Notes: generated by a model from the sequence alone, not told the origin. A DNA stretch of 64,000 nt from Brachybacterium sp. Z12 (GCF_014400405.1 NZ_CP060496.1:186001-250000); one strand, 5' to 3'; shown: positions 28,211-38,554, counted from the first letter of the stretch. Translations and numbers: made by a program.

Positions 28211-30231
28211 TCAGTAGATCGGGCGGCCGCTGGCGTCAGGGATCCCGGAGGCGCGGAAGAAGTAGGTGCGCAGCTGATCGCGCCACTCCTCGGCCGAGCG
28301 CTCCTGCTTGCGCAGCAGCTGCGTCACCCGTGCATGCAGAGCCGCGGGGACGCGGCCCTCGAGCTGCTGCCAGCGCGGGCGCAGCGTGAGCACCTGCTCG
28401 AAGGCGTCGGCCCGGGAGTCGTAGATGTGCTGGATGACCGTCTTCCCGCTGTGCAGGCGGTGCGTGTACGGCACGTGATGGAAGAACAGCAGCAGCTCAT
28501 CGGGGCAGGTCTCCGCCGACTCGTAGAGCGAGGCCCACGGTTCGGGGTACAGCCCCGCGAAACCGGTGCCGGTCGCGACGGTGCGATCCACGCCGATGCC
28601 GTCACGGTCCGCGAAGTGATAGGTGCCCCACGGGGTGTACTCGTAGCCGTCCACGTCGGGCCCGTAGTGATGGCCCGGGCGCACCATGAACCCCACCCCG
28701 AGCGGAGCGGTGTACTGCTCGTACAGCAGCCACGACCCGGCCAGCAGCTCCTGCAGCACCTCCCCGATCAGGGGATCGGAGCCGAAGGTCGCCGCGATCC
28801 ACTCCTCCAGGATCTGCTCGGGAGGCAGCTCCGCGTCCCAGGCGAGCCGCCCCCCAGTGCGAACAGGTTCGCCTGCGCGAGCGGGTGCCCGGTCCAGAAC
28901 TCGTCGGATCCGACGTTCGAGACCGCGACCACCCCGCCGGGACGCTCCGCGGTGCCGGCGACGATCTGAGCGAGCGTCGCAGCGCCGGAGCCGGGATCGC
29001 CGAAGGGGAAGCGGAGGTTCTCGCTCCACCACGGCGCGAGGTAGCACAGGTGCTTCTGCTGCCCGGTGTACTCCTGGGTGACCTGCAGCTCGACCGCGAG
29101 GCGGGTGCGGGGCATCGCCCCGATCACCGGAGAGACGGCCTCACGGGTCTGGAAGTCCATGGGGCCGTGCTTGACCTGCACGATCACGTTGTCGTCGAAG
29201 CGGCCGTCCAGCGGCGCGAAGTGGTCGTGGGCGGCGCGGGCGCGGTCCGTGCGGCGGTCGCGCCAGTCCTGATGATGGTCGTAGACGAACGCCCTCCAGA
29301 ACACCTCGCCGCCGTGCGGGGCCAGGGCGCGGGCCAGCAGGTTCGCGCCGTCGGCATGATCACGGCCGTAGGCGAAGGGCCCGGGCTGCCCCTCGGAGTC
29401 GGCCTTGACCACGAAGCCGCCGAAGTCGGGGATCTGCGCATAGACCGCGTCGGCCGCCTGGCGCCACCAGTCCTGCACCTCGATGTCCAGGGGGTCGGAG
29501 ATCTCCAGGCCGCCCAGCAGGATCGGGGAGGCGAAGGAGACCGACAGCAGCACCGAGATGCCCTGCGCCCGGAAGATCTCCGCGAGGCGGGCCACCTGGT
29601 CCAGCCGGGTCGTGAGCAGGGTGGCCTCATGGGCGTGGACGTTGACGTTGTTGAGCGCGACGCGGTTGATGCCGATCGAGCCCAGCAGCTGTGCGTAGTG
29701 CTCCACGCGTGTCAGATCGGTGCGCAGCTCGCCGTGCTCGTAGAACAGGGAGCCTCCTGCGTAACCGCGTTCGACCTGCCCCATCACGGGGTGGACGGTC
29801 ATGTTGTCCCAGTGATCGAGCATCCGGATCGCGTGCGCGGGGGAGTGGACGCTCCAGTCGCCGTCCGCTGTGCCTCCCGTGCCTCGCAGCACGGCGTAGA
29901 AGCCGTACAGCAGGCCCCGGCCCCCGCCTCCGACCAAGGTGAGGTGCTCGCCGTCGGTCCGCAGAGCGAAGGCCTCGGCGCCCGCCGCCTCGAGTTCGTC
30001 GAGCACCTCCGTGCCTGTGCCCTCCGCACGGGCTGCGGTCAGGTCGTACAGGGCCAGGGATCCGGGCGCGCCCTCCGCGAGGGAGCGCAGCCGCGTGATC
30101 TCGGAGCCGACGGTGGCCGCGAGCGGCCCGTCGGCGTGCAGGTGCACCTCGCGGGGCAGGCGCGCGGCGGCGTGTTCACCGAACCAGGCGAGGTGAGCGA
30201 GGTCAGCGAGGTCAGCGGGGGCGGTGCTCAC
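28211..30231 (-). CDS. aguA: GH67 alpha-glucuronidase
   Basis: About 674 residues, no signal peptide, so cytosolic. Removes (4-O-methyl-)glucuronic acid from the non-reducing end of imported xylo-oligomers. The N-terminal carbohydrate-like domain is followed by the barrel: IRMLDHWDNM, GINRVALNNVNVHAHEA, GGFVVKADSEGQPGPFAYGRDHADG, VIVQVKHGPMDFQTREAVSPVIGAM and QEYTGQQKHLCYLAPWW, all typical of GH67. The frame breaks near 28,852 in a run of six G where seven are needed (FALGGRLAWDAELPPEQI). The C-terminal helical domain (GLYPEPWASLYESAETCPDELLLFFHHVPY) is complete. ATG overlaps the stop of the upstream esterase gene by four bases. Confidence 0.93.
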
Positions 30232-31211
30232 AGGCGCCCGCGCAGCCAGTCGAGCTGACGGCGCTGCTGAGCAGGCCCGCCGCCCTCATGGTTGTTGTAC
30301 GGGTAGACGACGATCTCGCGCTCCGGGTCCGTGTCGGTGGCGCTGCCGTAGAGGTTGTAGGCGGCGAACACGGTCGAGGGCGGGCAGATGACATCGCGCA
30401 GCGCGACCGAGAACATCGCGGGTGCGGTCGCCCGGCGCCCCAGGTGCAGGGCGTCGACGTAGGACAGAGTGCGGAAGGTCTGCTCCTCGAGGCCCCGGTG
30501 GACAGCCAGGTAGCGCACGATCTCCTGGTACGGGTCGGCGTCGGTGATCTCGACCGCGCGGCGCATGTGAGTCAGGAACGGGACGTTGGTGAGCAGGGCG
30601 TCGACGTCGGGCACGAGGCCCGCAGCCCCGAGCGCGAGTCCGCCGCCCTGGCTGTTGCCGGTGACCGCAACGCGGCCATCCGCCCCGGGCAGCGCCCGGG
30701 CGGCATCGACGGCGCGGGCAGCATCGGTGAACAGACGGGTCAGGTATGCGGTGTGCGGGGAGGTGATGCCGCGGGTCATCACTCCGGGTGCAGCCGGGCC
30801 GGATCCGGCCGGGTCGGCGGTGTGGCCGCCCGCTCCCCAGCTGGAGCCCTGCCCCCGTGTGTCCATCACCAGGTGGCCGTAACCGGCGCCCGCGAAGGCC
30901 AGGCGCTCGAGCGGCTCGCCGCGGCCACCGCCGTAGCCGAGGTACTCGACCACCACCGGCAGCTCCGCCTCGACTCCGGCGGGCCGGTTGTACCAGGCGC
31001 GCACAGGGGAGCCGTCATGGCCGGCGAAGGTGACGTCCCAGGTCCGGATCAGGGTGAGGCCGTTCTCCACCGGCTCGATCGAGAGAATCGGGGAGGACGC
31101 GGTGCGGGCACGGGAGAGGGTCTCGTCCCAGAAGGGCATGAGGTCCTCGGGCTCGCTGAGCTGCGGGCGGTAATCCCGCAGCGAGTCGAGGGGCATGTCG
31201 AACAGCGCCAT
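30228..31211 (-). CDS. CE7 acetyl-xylan esterase
   Basis: Intact 327-residue alpha/beta hydrolase of the acetyl-xylan esterase/cephalosporin-C deacetylase family. Opening MALFDMPLDSLRDYRPQLSEPEDLMPFWDETL is characteristic. MDTRGQGSSWG is the RGQ motif, VTGNSQGGGLAL holds the nucleophile Ser, VALRDVICPPSTVFAAYN carries the catalytic Asp, and YPYNNHEGGG carries the His. ATG 31,211 is preferred over the in-frame ATG at 31,277 because it starts the family pattern and has GGAGG eight bases upstream. It is coupled to aguA, so acetyl and glucuronyl side groups are removed together from imported oligomers. Upstream lies a GAAAGTTAC operator-like site shared with the divergent LacI gene. Confidence 0.92.
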   Translation of the reverse strand: MALFDMPLDSLRDYRPQLSEPEDLMPFWDETLSRARTASSPILSIEPVENGLTLIRTWDVTFAGHDGSPVRAWYNRPAGVEAELPVVVEYLGYGGGRGEPLERLAFAGAGYGHLVMDTRGQGSSWGAGGHTADPAGSGPAAPGVMTRGITSPHTAYLTRLFTDAARAVDAARALPGADGRVAVTGNSQGGGLALGAAGLVPDVDALLTNVPFLTHMRRAVEITDADPYQEIVRYLAVHRGLEEQTFRTLSYVDALHLGRRATAPAMFSVALRDVICPPSTVFAAYNLYGSATDTDPEREIVVYPYNNHEGGGPAQQRRQLDWLRGRL

Positions 31212-31288
31212 GCGGGCGGCCTCCACGGTGAGGACCGGGCGGAGCCTGACTCCTGCACCGGTAGGCGAAACTGGCATGAAACACTACT

Positions 31289-31298
31289 GAAAGTTACG
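31289..31298. promoter_or_regulatory. GAAAGTTAC site in esterase/LacI divergent promoter
   Basis: CTGAAAGTTACG differs by one base from the GAAAGTTTC half-site pair. It lies 78 bp from the esterase start and 113 bp from the LacI start, where it could serve both directions including self-repression. Confidence 0.35.
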
Positions 31299-31410
31299 TC
31301 GTGGTTTAGGCTAAGGCTGGCGGAGGGGCCGGTCAAGGCCTGCCCATGCGGGTACCGTTCGACGAGATGCACCGGGGTCGGTGCGTCCGGATCAGGGGAG
31401 AGGTGAGGAC

Positions 31411-32526
31411 ATGGCGCAGAACGAGACGCGGAGCGAACGCGTCACCTTGAAGGATGTGGCGGAGAAGGCCGGGGTCTCCCTGGCGACCGCCTCCAAGGTG
31501 ATGAACGGGCGAGCGGACGTGCGCCAGGCGACGCGCGAGACCGTCGCGCAGGCCGCACGCGACCTGGGTTACGAGCCCAAGCGTCGCGACACCGACCGTC
31601 GGCGCTCCGCACTGATCCACTTCGACACCCTCACCAGCCCCTATTCGCTCCAGGTGCTCGAGGGGGCGGAGCAGGCCGCGCATCGCGCCGGCGTGGACCT
31701 GCTGGTGATCAGCGGCGATCAGACCCCCGCCGGGCTCACCCGCGCCTGGATGGCGGATGCCGCCGCCCGCGGGGTCGAGGGCGTGATCCTGGTGACCACT
31801 CCGATCGGCGCCCAGCACGCACGATGGAGCAAGGATCTCCGCCTGCCGCTGATCGCGATCGACCCGGTCTCCATCGATCCGGACGTCAACGGCATCGTCA
31901 CCATCTCCGCCACCAACTGGGAGGGTGGCAGCACGGCCGTCCAGCACCTCCTGGACCTTGGGCACCGCCGGATCGGCGTGCTCGCCGGGCCGAAGGACTC
32001 GGTGCCCGCCCGCCAGCGCGTCCAGGGCTACCACTCCGCGCTCGGCTCGGCCGGAGTGGTGTGGGAACGCGACCTCATCGAGCACGGGAACTTCTCCTAC
32101 GAGGACGGGCAGAAGGGCGCCGAGCGCCTGCTGCAGCTGCCCGAGCCGCCGACTGCGATCTTCGCCGTGGCCGACACCCTCGCCGTCGGCGCCCTGCGGG
32201 CCGCCCGCCGGCAGGGCATCGACGTGCCCGAGCAGCTCAGCGTGATCAGCTTCGACGACACGATGATCGCCCAGTGGACCCATCCGCAGCTGACCGCCGT
32301 GCGGCAGCCGCTGTTCTCGATGGGACAGGTCGCGATCGAACGCCTGCTCGCGCTGTCCTCGGACCCCGGGCTGTTCGCCCACCCCTTCAAGCTGGAGACC
32401 CACCTCATCGAGCGTGAGTCCACTGCAGCCCCCGGGGCGACGACGCCTGATCCCGCCCGGCGGCCCGGCGGCCCGTCGGCCCGGCGGCTCAGGACTGTTC
32501 GACGAAGCGGTCCCGTGCGCTGTTGA
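31411..32526 (+). CDS. LacI family transcriptional repressor, probable xylan regulator
   Basis: Intact 371-residue regulator. Residues about 10-60 form the LacI helix-turn-helix and hinge (VTLKDVAEKAGVSLATASKVMNGRADV, ETVAQAARDLGYEPKR). The periplasmic-binding-protein-like effector domain follows (LIHFDTLTSPYSLQVLEGAEQAAHRAGVDLLVISG, LDLGHRRIGVLAGP, FAVADTLAVGALRAARRQGIDVPEQLSVISFDD). ATG 31,411 follows GGTGAGGAC. The C-terminal tail (TPDPARRPGGPSARRLRTVRRSGPVRC) is unlike the family and overlaps the convergent binding-protein gene by 38 bp, so an indel may hide an earlier stop. It is the only LacI gene in the cluster and the natural candidate to bind the recurring GAAA-N-TTTC palindromes. 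Confidence 0.9.
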   Translation: MAQNETRSERVTLKDVAEKAGVSLATASKVMNGRADVRQATRETVAQAARDLGYEPKRRDTDRRRSALIHFDTLTSPYSLQVLEGAEQAAHRAGVDLLVISGDQTPAGLTRAWMADAAARGVEGVILVTTPIGAQHARWSKDLRLPLIAIDPVSIDPDVNGIVTISATNWEGGSTAVQHLLDLGHRRIGVLAGPKDSVPARQRVQGYHSALGSAGVVWERDLIEHGNFSYEDGQKGAERLLQLPEPPTAIFAVADTLAVGALRAARRQGIDVPEQLSVISFDDTMIAQWTHPQLTAVRQPLFSMGQVAIERLLALSSDPGLFAHPFKLETHLIERESTAAPGATTPDPARRPGGPSARRLRTVRRSGPVRC

Positions 32527-34169
32527 TCAGCTCGACGTAGGAGTCCAGGCCGCTGGCCTCGAGCTCGGCATGGAACGTCTCCCACTCCCCGAGGTCCCGC
32601 TCGCCGACGATGAACTGCAGCGTGTTGGTGTCCACCATGTCCTTCAGCGGGGTCGCCATCAGCGAGGCCTGCTCGAGCTCCGCCTCCTCGAGCGGTGCCG
32701 GCGCCCACGGCGGCATCGACTCCAGGTTCTCCACCACCCCGTCGACGAAGGTGGAGAACGCTTCGGAGTTGTACGACTCCTTCAGCGCCCGGGACTCCGT
32801 GGCCTCGGCGAGGAACGTCGAGAAGCCCAGGTCCTTGAGGATGTCGGTTCCGGCGCGCCCGTGTTCAGGTCGAAGGAGTCGAGGGAGTGGCCCTCGGCGA
32901 GCTCGATGGTGCCGTCCTCCGCCTTCGTATAGGTTTCGCCCTCGACGCCCCAGCGCAGCATCTCGCGCGCTTCGGGATTGAAGTACAGCCAGTCCAGGAA
33001 CTGCAGGATCGCCAGGAAGTTCTCCGATTCCGCGATCTGCGAGCCGAGCATGAAGCCGTGCCAGAAGTTGCGCGGGCCCATGAGGTTGCCGGCCGGTCCG
33101 GCAGGCGGCGGGATCAGCTGGAGGTCGTAGTTGCCGCGTCCGACGGTCTCGTCGAGCGCCTGCGCGAACTCGATCGCCGTGCCGGAGGAGCCCGAGGCGG
33201 CGAAGCAGGTCTCGGCCGCGAACTTCTCCACCACCCCGCCGGCGCCGCTGCCGTCGTTCGCTGCGGTGAGCGTCTCGGGATCCAGCAGCCCCTCCTGGAC
33301 GAGCGTGCGGTAGTACTCGAGCATCGAGCGGTATTCGTCCGTGGTCGCGGCGTAACGGAGGGGTTCGCCGTCCTGGCCGCCGATCATGCCGTCCCCGAAG
33401 CCCCAGCCGGCGCGCGTGCCGAAGGCGTATCCGCCGTAGTTGATCAGCGACTGCCCCTCGAAGCCGTCGGCCAGGGGGAGCGAATCGGGGTATTTCTCCT
33501 TGATGAGCGCGAGCCCCTCATGCACCTCCTCCCAGGTGGAGGGGATCCCGATGCCCACGTCCTCCCAGACGTCCGTGCGGATGATCAGCGAGAAGGAGGG
33601 GACCCAGACCTCCTGCAGGCCCGGGAGCATGTAGTACTTCCCGTCGGCCTGGCGCAGGTTCTCCATCATCTCGCCGAGGTCCCACTCCTCCACATACTTG
33701 CGGAAGTGGGGCATGTGCTCGATGTAGTCGCTCATCGGCAGGATCGCGCCGGAGGCGACGAACGGGGTCTCGTCCCCGCGGTAGATCAGCGGGATGACAC
33801 TGGGGGCATCACCGGCGCTGATCAGCAGGCTGCGCTTCTCCACGGAGTCGCTGAAGGGCACATGGGTGAGCTCGATCCGGATATTCGTCAGCTCCTCGAT
33901 GCGGTCGAAGACCTGCCACGTCTCCGTGACCGGCTGCTCGGGCCAGTCCGTCCACAGCATCGACACGGTGATCGGTTCAGTCGCCGTGAACTGCTGTCCC
34001 GCCTCGTACGAGTCCATCGCGCCGACGTCCAGCGAGGCGGCGTCGATCTGCTCCTCCGCAGAGCCGCCGCAGGCGGTCAGGGCGAGAGAGCCGGCGGCCG
34101 CGGCGGTCAGCCCGACGAAAGCGCGACGGCTGGTGAGCGATGGGGGAAGGGGCGGCAGGGGGTGGTCAT
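32489..34169 (-). CDS. second sugar-binding lipoprotein, paralogue without own permeases
   Basis: About 560 residues, close paralogue of the lipoprotein at 23,213. TSRRAFVGL Tat signal, lipobox LTAC, then SLDVGAMDSYEAGQQFTATEPITVSMLWTDWPEQP. Two breaks: near 34,145 a C run of the coding strand is one short (MTTPCRPFPPSLTSRRAFVG, matching the MTTPRPFP start of the paralogue), and near 32,862 one base is missing (NTGAxGTDILKDLGFSTFLAEATESRALKESYN). ATG 34,169 has GGGAG six bases upstream. No permease gene lies on this strand, so it probably delivers to the LplB/LplC-like pair at 24,924-26,833. The convergent LacI gene overlaps its 3' end. Confidence 0.87.
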
Positions 34170-34302
34170 CAGTGACTCCCGGTGTGTGGAGGGGCCCGGC
34201 AGGGATGAGCGGGGCGTGATCGACGTCGGCGGGGGACGTGCGGGATGCAGTGCGCCGGAGCCGCGGAACGGCGTCCATGCCATTCCCTGCCCCGACATTC
34301 CC

Positions 34303-34480
34303 GGAGAAACATTTCCGAAAAGATTTAACTCGAATGCCGACAACGCCAGGCTATTCAGCCTGCAGTCAGGCGTCAAGGATGTGGGCGGCCTTGCGGTGCC
34401 GCTGAGCGAAGGGGCAGGTCAGAGACTTGTGCTCAGACGGTGCGCTCAGGCGTCGTCCGAAATGTTTAGCGAAACAATGT
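34303..34480. promoter_or_regulatory. promoter region of second binding protein with GAAA/TTTC sites
   Basis: CGGAGAAACATTTCCG (34,302-34,317) has CGGA/TCCG ends around GAAACATTTC. CGAAAAGATTTAACTCG follows directly. CCGAAATGTTTAGCG with GAAACAATG is near 34,457-34,477. These AT-rich patches stand out from the GC-rich surroundings and lie 135-310 bp upstream of the start at 34,169. The 353-bp gap to 34,522 has no other gene. Confidence 0.4.
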
Positions 34481-34522
34481 ACTCGGCGAGAATCCCCGCG
34501 GAGTGATCTCTGTGTTCCGGAC

Positions 34523-35707
34523 TCAGTGGGATCGAGGTGAGGTGCGCCCGATCCAGGCCCCCGGCGCGTTGAACACCGGCTGCAGCGCCGCCCGCGCCGC
34601 CCCGCGCAGGGCCGGATCCGCATGGCCGTCCGAACGCTCGATCAGCACCGGTCCGGCCTCGACCGCGAGGGCGTGCTGCTCGACCGTCTCCCGGATCACC
34701 GGCTCCAGCTCGTCCGCGATCGGGGCGAGGTATCCCGAGAGCACCACGGTGGTCAGATCCAGCACGTTCAAGGCGTTGGCGATCGCGAGCCCCAGGGAGC
34801 GGCCGATCATCCCGATCACCTCGGCGCGGTCGCTGCGGAGGGAGAGCGCCTCCACCAGGTCCTCGATGAGCACGTCGTCGCCGAGCCCCGCCCGCTCGCG
34901 CAGCGCGTGGTACGAGACGTAGGCCTCCAGGCAGCCCTGCCGACCGCAGCGACAGGTGGCGCCGCCCGGCTCGATGACCGTGTGCCCGAACTCGCCGGCC
35001 CAGCCGTGCGTGCCGGTCATCAGGGCGCCGTCGAGCACGACGGCACCGCCGATGCCGGTCGAGCCGCGCAGGTAGATGAAGGATTCGCCGGGGCGATGGT
35101 CGATCTCGGTGAGGACAGACAGGCGGTTGTCGTTCTGTGCCCGCACGGACAGGCCCGCCAGCTCCGGATGGGCGAGCAGTCGCCCCACCAGCGGCACTTC
35201 GGTCCAGTCGAGGTTCGGCGCCGAGAGGACCCGGCCGTCGTCCGGGGCGATACGGCCGGGGACGGCCACGACCACCTCCACGACGGGCAGGTCGCCCGCC
35301 TCGGCGCGCACCCTCCCCAGCAGCTCGGCGGCGAGATCGATCGCGTCTTCGGCGGAGCTCGCCGTGACCTTCCGGTATTCGATCTGATGGCTGAGCACCT
35401 CGCCGGCCAGGTCGATGCCGAGGCAGGCGACGTGGTCCGCGGCGATCTCCAGCCCGATCGCCAGCAGGGTGCCGCGGGCAGGGGTCAGCGGCACCATCGG
35501 CCGCCCGGCACCCGCGGAGATCGGCTCGCCCTCTTCGACCAGCGAGGCGTTGACCAGCTCTTCGACCAGCTTGGAGACGGTCGGCTTGGTGAGCCGGGTG
35601 CGCTTGGCGAGCCCGGCACGGGAGATCGGGGCGGCGGAGGTGGAGGCGGCTGCTAGCGCGGCGAGGACCGTCGACAGGTTGTGCTCGCGCAGATGTGCGG
35701 ACTGCAC
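34523..35707 (-). CDS. xylR: ROK family repressor, XylR-type
   Basis: Intact, about 394 residues from the chosen start. N-terminal winged helix (HNLSTVLAALAAASTSAAPISRAGLAKRTRLTKPTVSKLVEELVNASLVEEGEP), then a sugar-kinase-like ROK domain with GLEIAADHVACLGIDLAGEV, STGIGGAVVLDGALMTGTHGWAGEFGHTVIEPGG and the zinc motif CRCGRQGCLEAY. GTG 35,707 has GAAGGGGG five bases upstream; the longer start ATG 35,782 has no ribosome site and would sit seven bases from the operator. Divergent from xylA with a GTTA-type palindrome between them, the standard arrangement of xylose-responsive XylR repressors. Confidence 0.88.
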   Translation of the reverse strand: MQSAHLREHNLSTVLAALAAASTSAAPISRAGLAKRTRLTKPTVSKLVEELVNASLVEEGEPISAGAGRPMVPLTPARGTLLAIGLEIAADHVACLGIDLAGEVLSHQIEYRKVTASSAEDAIDLAAELLGRVRAEAGDLPVVEVVVAVPGRIAPDDGRVLSAPNLDWTEVPLVGRLLAHPELAGLSVRAQNDNRLSVLTEIDHRPGESFIYLRGSTGIGGAVVLDGALMTGTHGWAGEFGHTVIEPGGATCRCGRQGCLEAYVSYHALRERAGLGDDVLIEDLVEALSLRSDRAEVIGMIGRSLGLAIANALNVLDLTTVVLSGYLAPIADELEPVIRETVEQHALAVEAGPVLIERSDGHADPALRGAARAALQPVFNAPGAWIGRTSPRSH

Positions 35708-35788
35708 CTGTGCCCCCTTCGATGGCTCCGGACGGGGCGGCTGTGGCGCGGAACCCCGAAATTTCTGTGAACAGCTTGGCATGCCGAC

Positions 35789-35811
35789 GTTAGTTACGGT
35801 AACTTACTAAC
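35789..35811. promoter_or_regulatory. XylR-type operator between ROK gene and xylA
   Basis: Outer arms GTTAGT (35,789-35,794) and ACTAAC (35,806-35,811) enclose the perfect inner palindrome GTTACGGTAAC (35,793-35,803). It lies 38 bp upstream of xylA and resembles the GTTAGTTT-type XylR operators known from Firmicutes. Confidence 0.7.
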
Positions 35812-35849
35812 AACGGCGCACCGCCGACCAACGACGAAGGAGCCTTCTG

Positions 35850-37041
35850 ATGACTGCCCCCACCCCCACCCGCGACGACAAGTTCTCCTTCGGTCTGTGG
35901 ACCACCGGATGGCAGGCCCAGGACCAGTTCGGTTCCGCCACCCGCCCGCCGCTGGAGCTGGCCACCCACGTGCGCAAGCTCGCCGAGCTCGGCGCCTGGG
36001 GCTTCACCTTCCACGACAACGACATCGTGCCCTTCGACGCCACCCCGCAGGAGCGTCAGGCGATCATCGATCAGTTGAAGAAGGTCACCGAGGAGACCGG
36101 CCTGGTGATCGAGATGGTCACCACCGACACCTTCGCCCACCCCGTCTTCAAGGACGGCGCCTTCACCTCCAACGACCGCTCCGTGCGCCGCTTCGGCCTG
36201 CGCAAGGTGCTCGCCAATGTGGACCTCGCCGCTGAGCTCGGCGCGACCACCTTCGTGATGTGGGGCGGCCGTGAGGGCTCCGAGTACGACGGTTCCAAGG
36301 ACCTCATGGCCGCGCACCAGCGCTACGCCGAGGGCGTCGACACCGTCGCCGGGCATCAAGTCCAAGGGCTACGACCTGCGCATCGGCCTCGAGCCCAAGC
36401 CGAACGAGCCCCGCGGCAACATCTTCCTGCCCACCATCGGCCACGCACTCGCCTTCATCGAGCAGCTCGAGCACGGCGACATCGTGGGCATCAACCCCGA
36501 GACCGGCCACGAGCAGATGGCGACGCTGAACTACACCCACGGCCTCGCCCAGGCGCTGTGGGCGGAGAAGCTGTTCCACATCGACCTCAACGGCCAGCAC
36601 GGCCCGATGTACGACCAGGACCTGGTGTTCGGCCACGGCGACCTGATCTCCGCCTTCTTCACCGTCGACCTGCTCGAGAACGGCTTCGCGTCGAAGCCCG
36701 GCGCCTACGAGGGTGCCCGTCACTTCGACTTCAAGCCCTCGCGCACCGAGCACGAGCAGGGTCAGTACGACTCCGCCGCGGCGAACATGGAGATGTACCT
36801 GATGCTCAAGGAGCGCGCCCTCGCGTTCCGTCAGGACTCCGAGGTCCAGGAGGCGATGAAGTACTCCGGCATCGAGGAGCTCGCCCAGTCCACCCTCGCC
36901 GAGGGCGAGACCCTGGACGACCTCATCGCGGACCGCTCCACCTTCGAGGATTTCGACGCCGACAAGGCCGGCGAGCGCAACTACGGCTTCGTGCGCCTGC
37001 AGCAGCTGGCCATGCAGCACCTGCTCGGCTTCCGCGCCTGA
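35850..37041 (+). CDS. xylA: xylose isomerase
   Basis: About 397 residues; converts D-xylose to D-xylulose in the cytosol with divalent metals. Landmarks are [24 protein letters not shown], the active-site [12 protein letters not shown] with catalytic His, [49 protein letters not shown] and [10 protein letters not shown]. Length and order are those of the actinobacterial type. The frame breaks near 36,353 with two bases missing: [16 protein letters not shown] needs GGGTACATC and GGGCATC is present. AAGGAG precedes the ATG. First gene of the xylA-xylB pair, controlled by the palindrome just upstream. Confidence 0.94.
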
Positions 37042-37048
37042 GTCGTCC

Positions 37049-37087
37049 CGGGCCCGGCACGTGCCGCCTCGGCTCGTGCCGGGCCCG
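37049..37087 (+). terminator. hairpin between xylA and xylB
   Basis: CGGGCCCGGCACG pairs perfectly with CGTGCCGGGCCCG (13 bp, 13-nt loop), eight bases after the xylA stop. May act as terminator or attenuator that lowers xylB relative to xylA; another CCGGGCCCG follows at 37,094. Confidence 0.65.
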
Positions 37088-37167
37088 ACCCATGCCGGGC
37101 CCGTGACCTCTCCCCACGTCCGGCATATCCTCGCTCCCATCATCTCCACTGACGGAAAGGCCTCTCG

Positions 37168-38554
37168 ATGGCACCCCTGGTCCTCGGCATCGACTCCTCC
37201 ACCCAGGCCACCAAGGCCCTCCTCGTCGACGCGGAGTCCGGTGAGGTGCTCGAGGAGCGCCGCGCCGCCCATCCCGAGGGCACCGAGGTCGATCCTCGGG
37301 TCTGGCTCGCCGCGGTCGACGAGGCTGCCGGGCCGTTGCTCGAGCGGGCCGAGGCGGTGTCCGTCGGCGGCCAGCAGCACGGCATGGTGCTGCTCGACGC
37401 ACAGGGCGAGGTGGTGCGTGACGCGCTGCTGTGGAACGACACCCGCTCCGCACCGCAGGCCGCTGCGCTGATCGAAGAGATGGGCGGGCCCGAGGCGTCG
37501 GTCGAGGAGATCGGCAGCCTGATGGTCGCCTCCTTCACCGCCTCGAAGCTGCGCTGGGTGCGCGACGAGGAGCCCGGGAACGCGAAGCGCGCCGCGAGCG
37601 TGCTGCTGCCCCACGACTACGTCTCCCGCCACCTCGCGGGCGGGGAGAGGCCTTCACCGATCGCGGTGACGCCTCCGGCACCGCCTACTACTCCACCGCC
37701 ACCGAGGAGTGGAAGCCCGAGCTGGTCGAGCTCGCGCTGGGCCGCTCGCTCGAGCTGCCGCGCCTGCCCGGCTCGCCGCAGGAGGTCATGGCCCGCACCC
37801 CGCACGGTGCCGCTATCGCCGCCGGCACGGGCGACAACATGGGTGCGGCGCTCGGCCTGTCCCAGAGCGAGGGCGACGTCTCCGTCTCGATCGGCACCTC
37901 GGGCGTCTGCGCGATGGTCAGCCCCACCCGCCCGAACGATGCCAGCGGCACCGTCACCGGCTTCGCCGACGCCACCGGTCGCTTCCTGCCGATGACCACC
38001 ACCATCAACGCCGCTCGCATCCTCGAGGCCGGCCGCACCCTGCTCGGCGTCTCCCACGAGGAGATGGCGCAGCTCGCGCTCGCGAGCGTGCCCGGCGCGC
38101 ACGGCGTGACCCTGCTGCCCTACTTCGACGGCGAGCGCACCCCGAACCGGCCCGACGCCCGCGCCACGCTCACCGGCATGAGCACCGCCACCACCCGCGA
38201 GGACATCGCCCGCGCCTACGTCGAGGGTCTGCTGTGCTCGCTCGCCGACGGGATCGCGGCGCTCGAGGAGCGCACCGGCACCGCAGCCGCCGGCATCACC
38301 CTGATCGGCGGAGCGGCCCGCAGCGAAGCAGTCCAGCAGCTCGCCCCCGCGATCTTCGGCCGCGAGGTCACGCTCGCCCCGCCCGCCGAGTACGTCGCCC
38401 TCGGCGCCGCCCGCCAGGCCGCCTGGGCGCTCGCCGGCACCGAGGAGCCCCCGCCTGGGAGCTCACCGGCTCCCGGACCGTCGGCGGCGAGGCGACGCCC
38501 GAGGTGCTCGAGGCGTACCGCGCACTGAAGGAGCGCACCGAGAGCTGGGCGTGA
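37168..38554 (+). CDS. xylB: xylulokinase
   Basis: About 463 residues of the FGGY kinase family; phosphorylates D-xylulose to xylulose 5-phosphate. LVLGIDSSTQATKALLVDAESGE is the first ATP-binding motif, SVGGQQHGMVLLDAQGEVVRDALLWNDTRSAPQAA the substrate region, TGDNMGAALG and IGTSGVCAMV the second ATP site, TLIGGAARSEAVQQLAPAIFG the C-terminal FGGY signature. Two breaks: near 37,645 (GGGG for GGGGG, HLAGGGEAFTDRGDASG) and near 38,454 (one C missing, PPxWELTGSRTVGGEATPEVLEAY). ATG 37,168 follows GGAAAGGCCTCTCG. Confidence 0.93.

Noticed and set aside
35707..35782. Upstream ATG at 35,782 as start of the ROK gene
   Set aside because: No ribosome site and only seven bases from the operator; GTG 35,707 has GAAGGGGG at good spacing. 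Not excluded if the transcript is leaderless.
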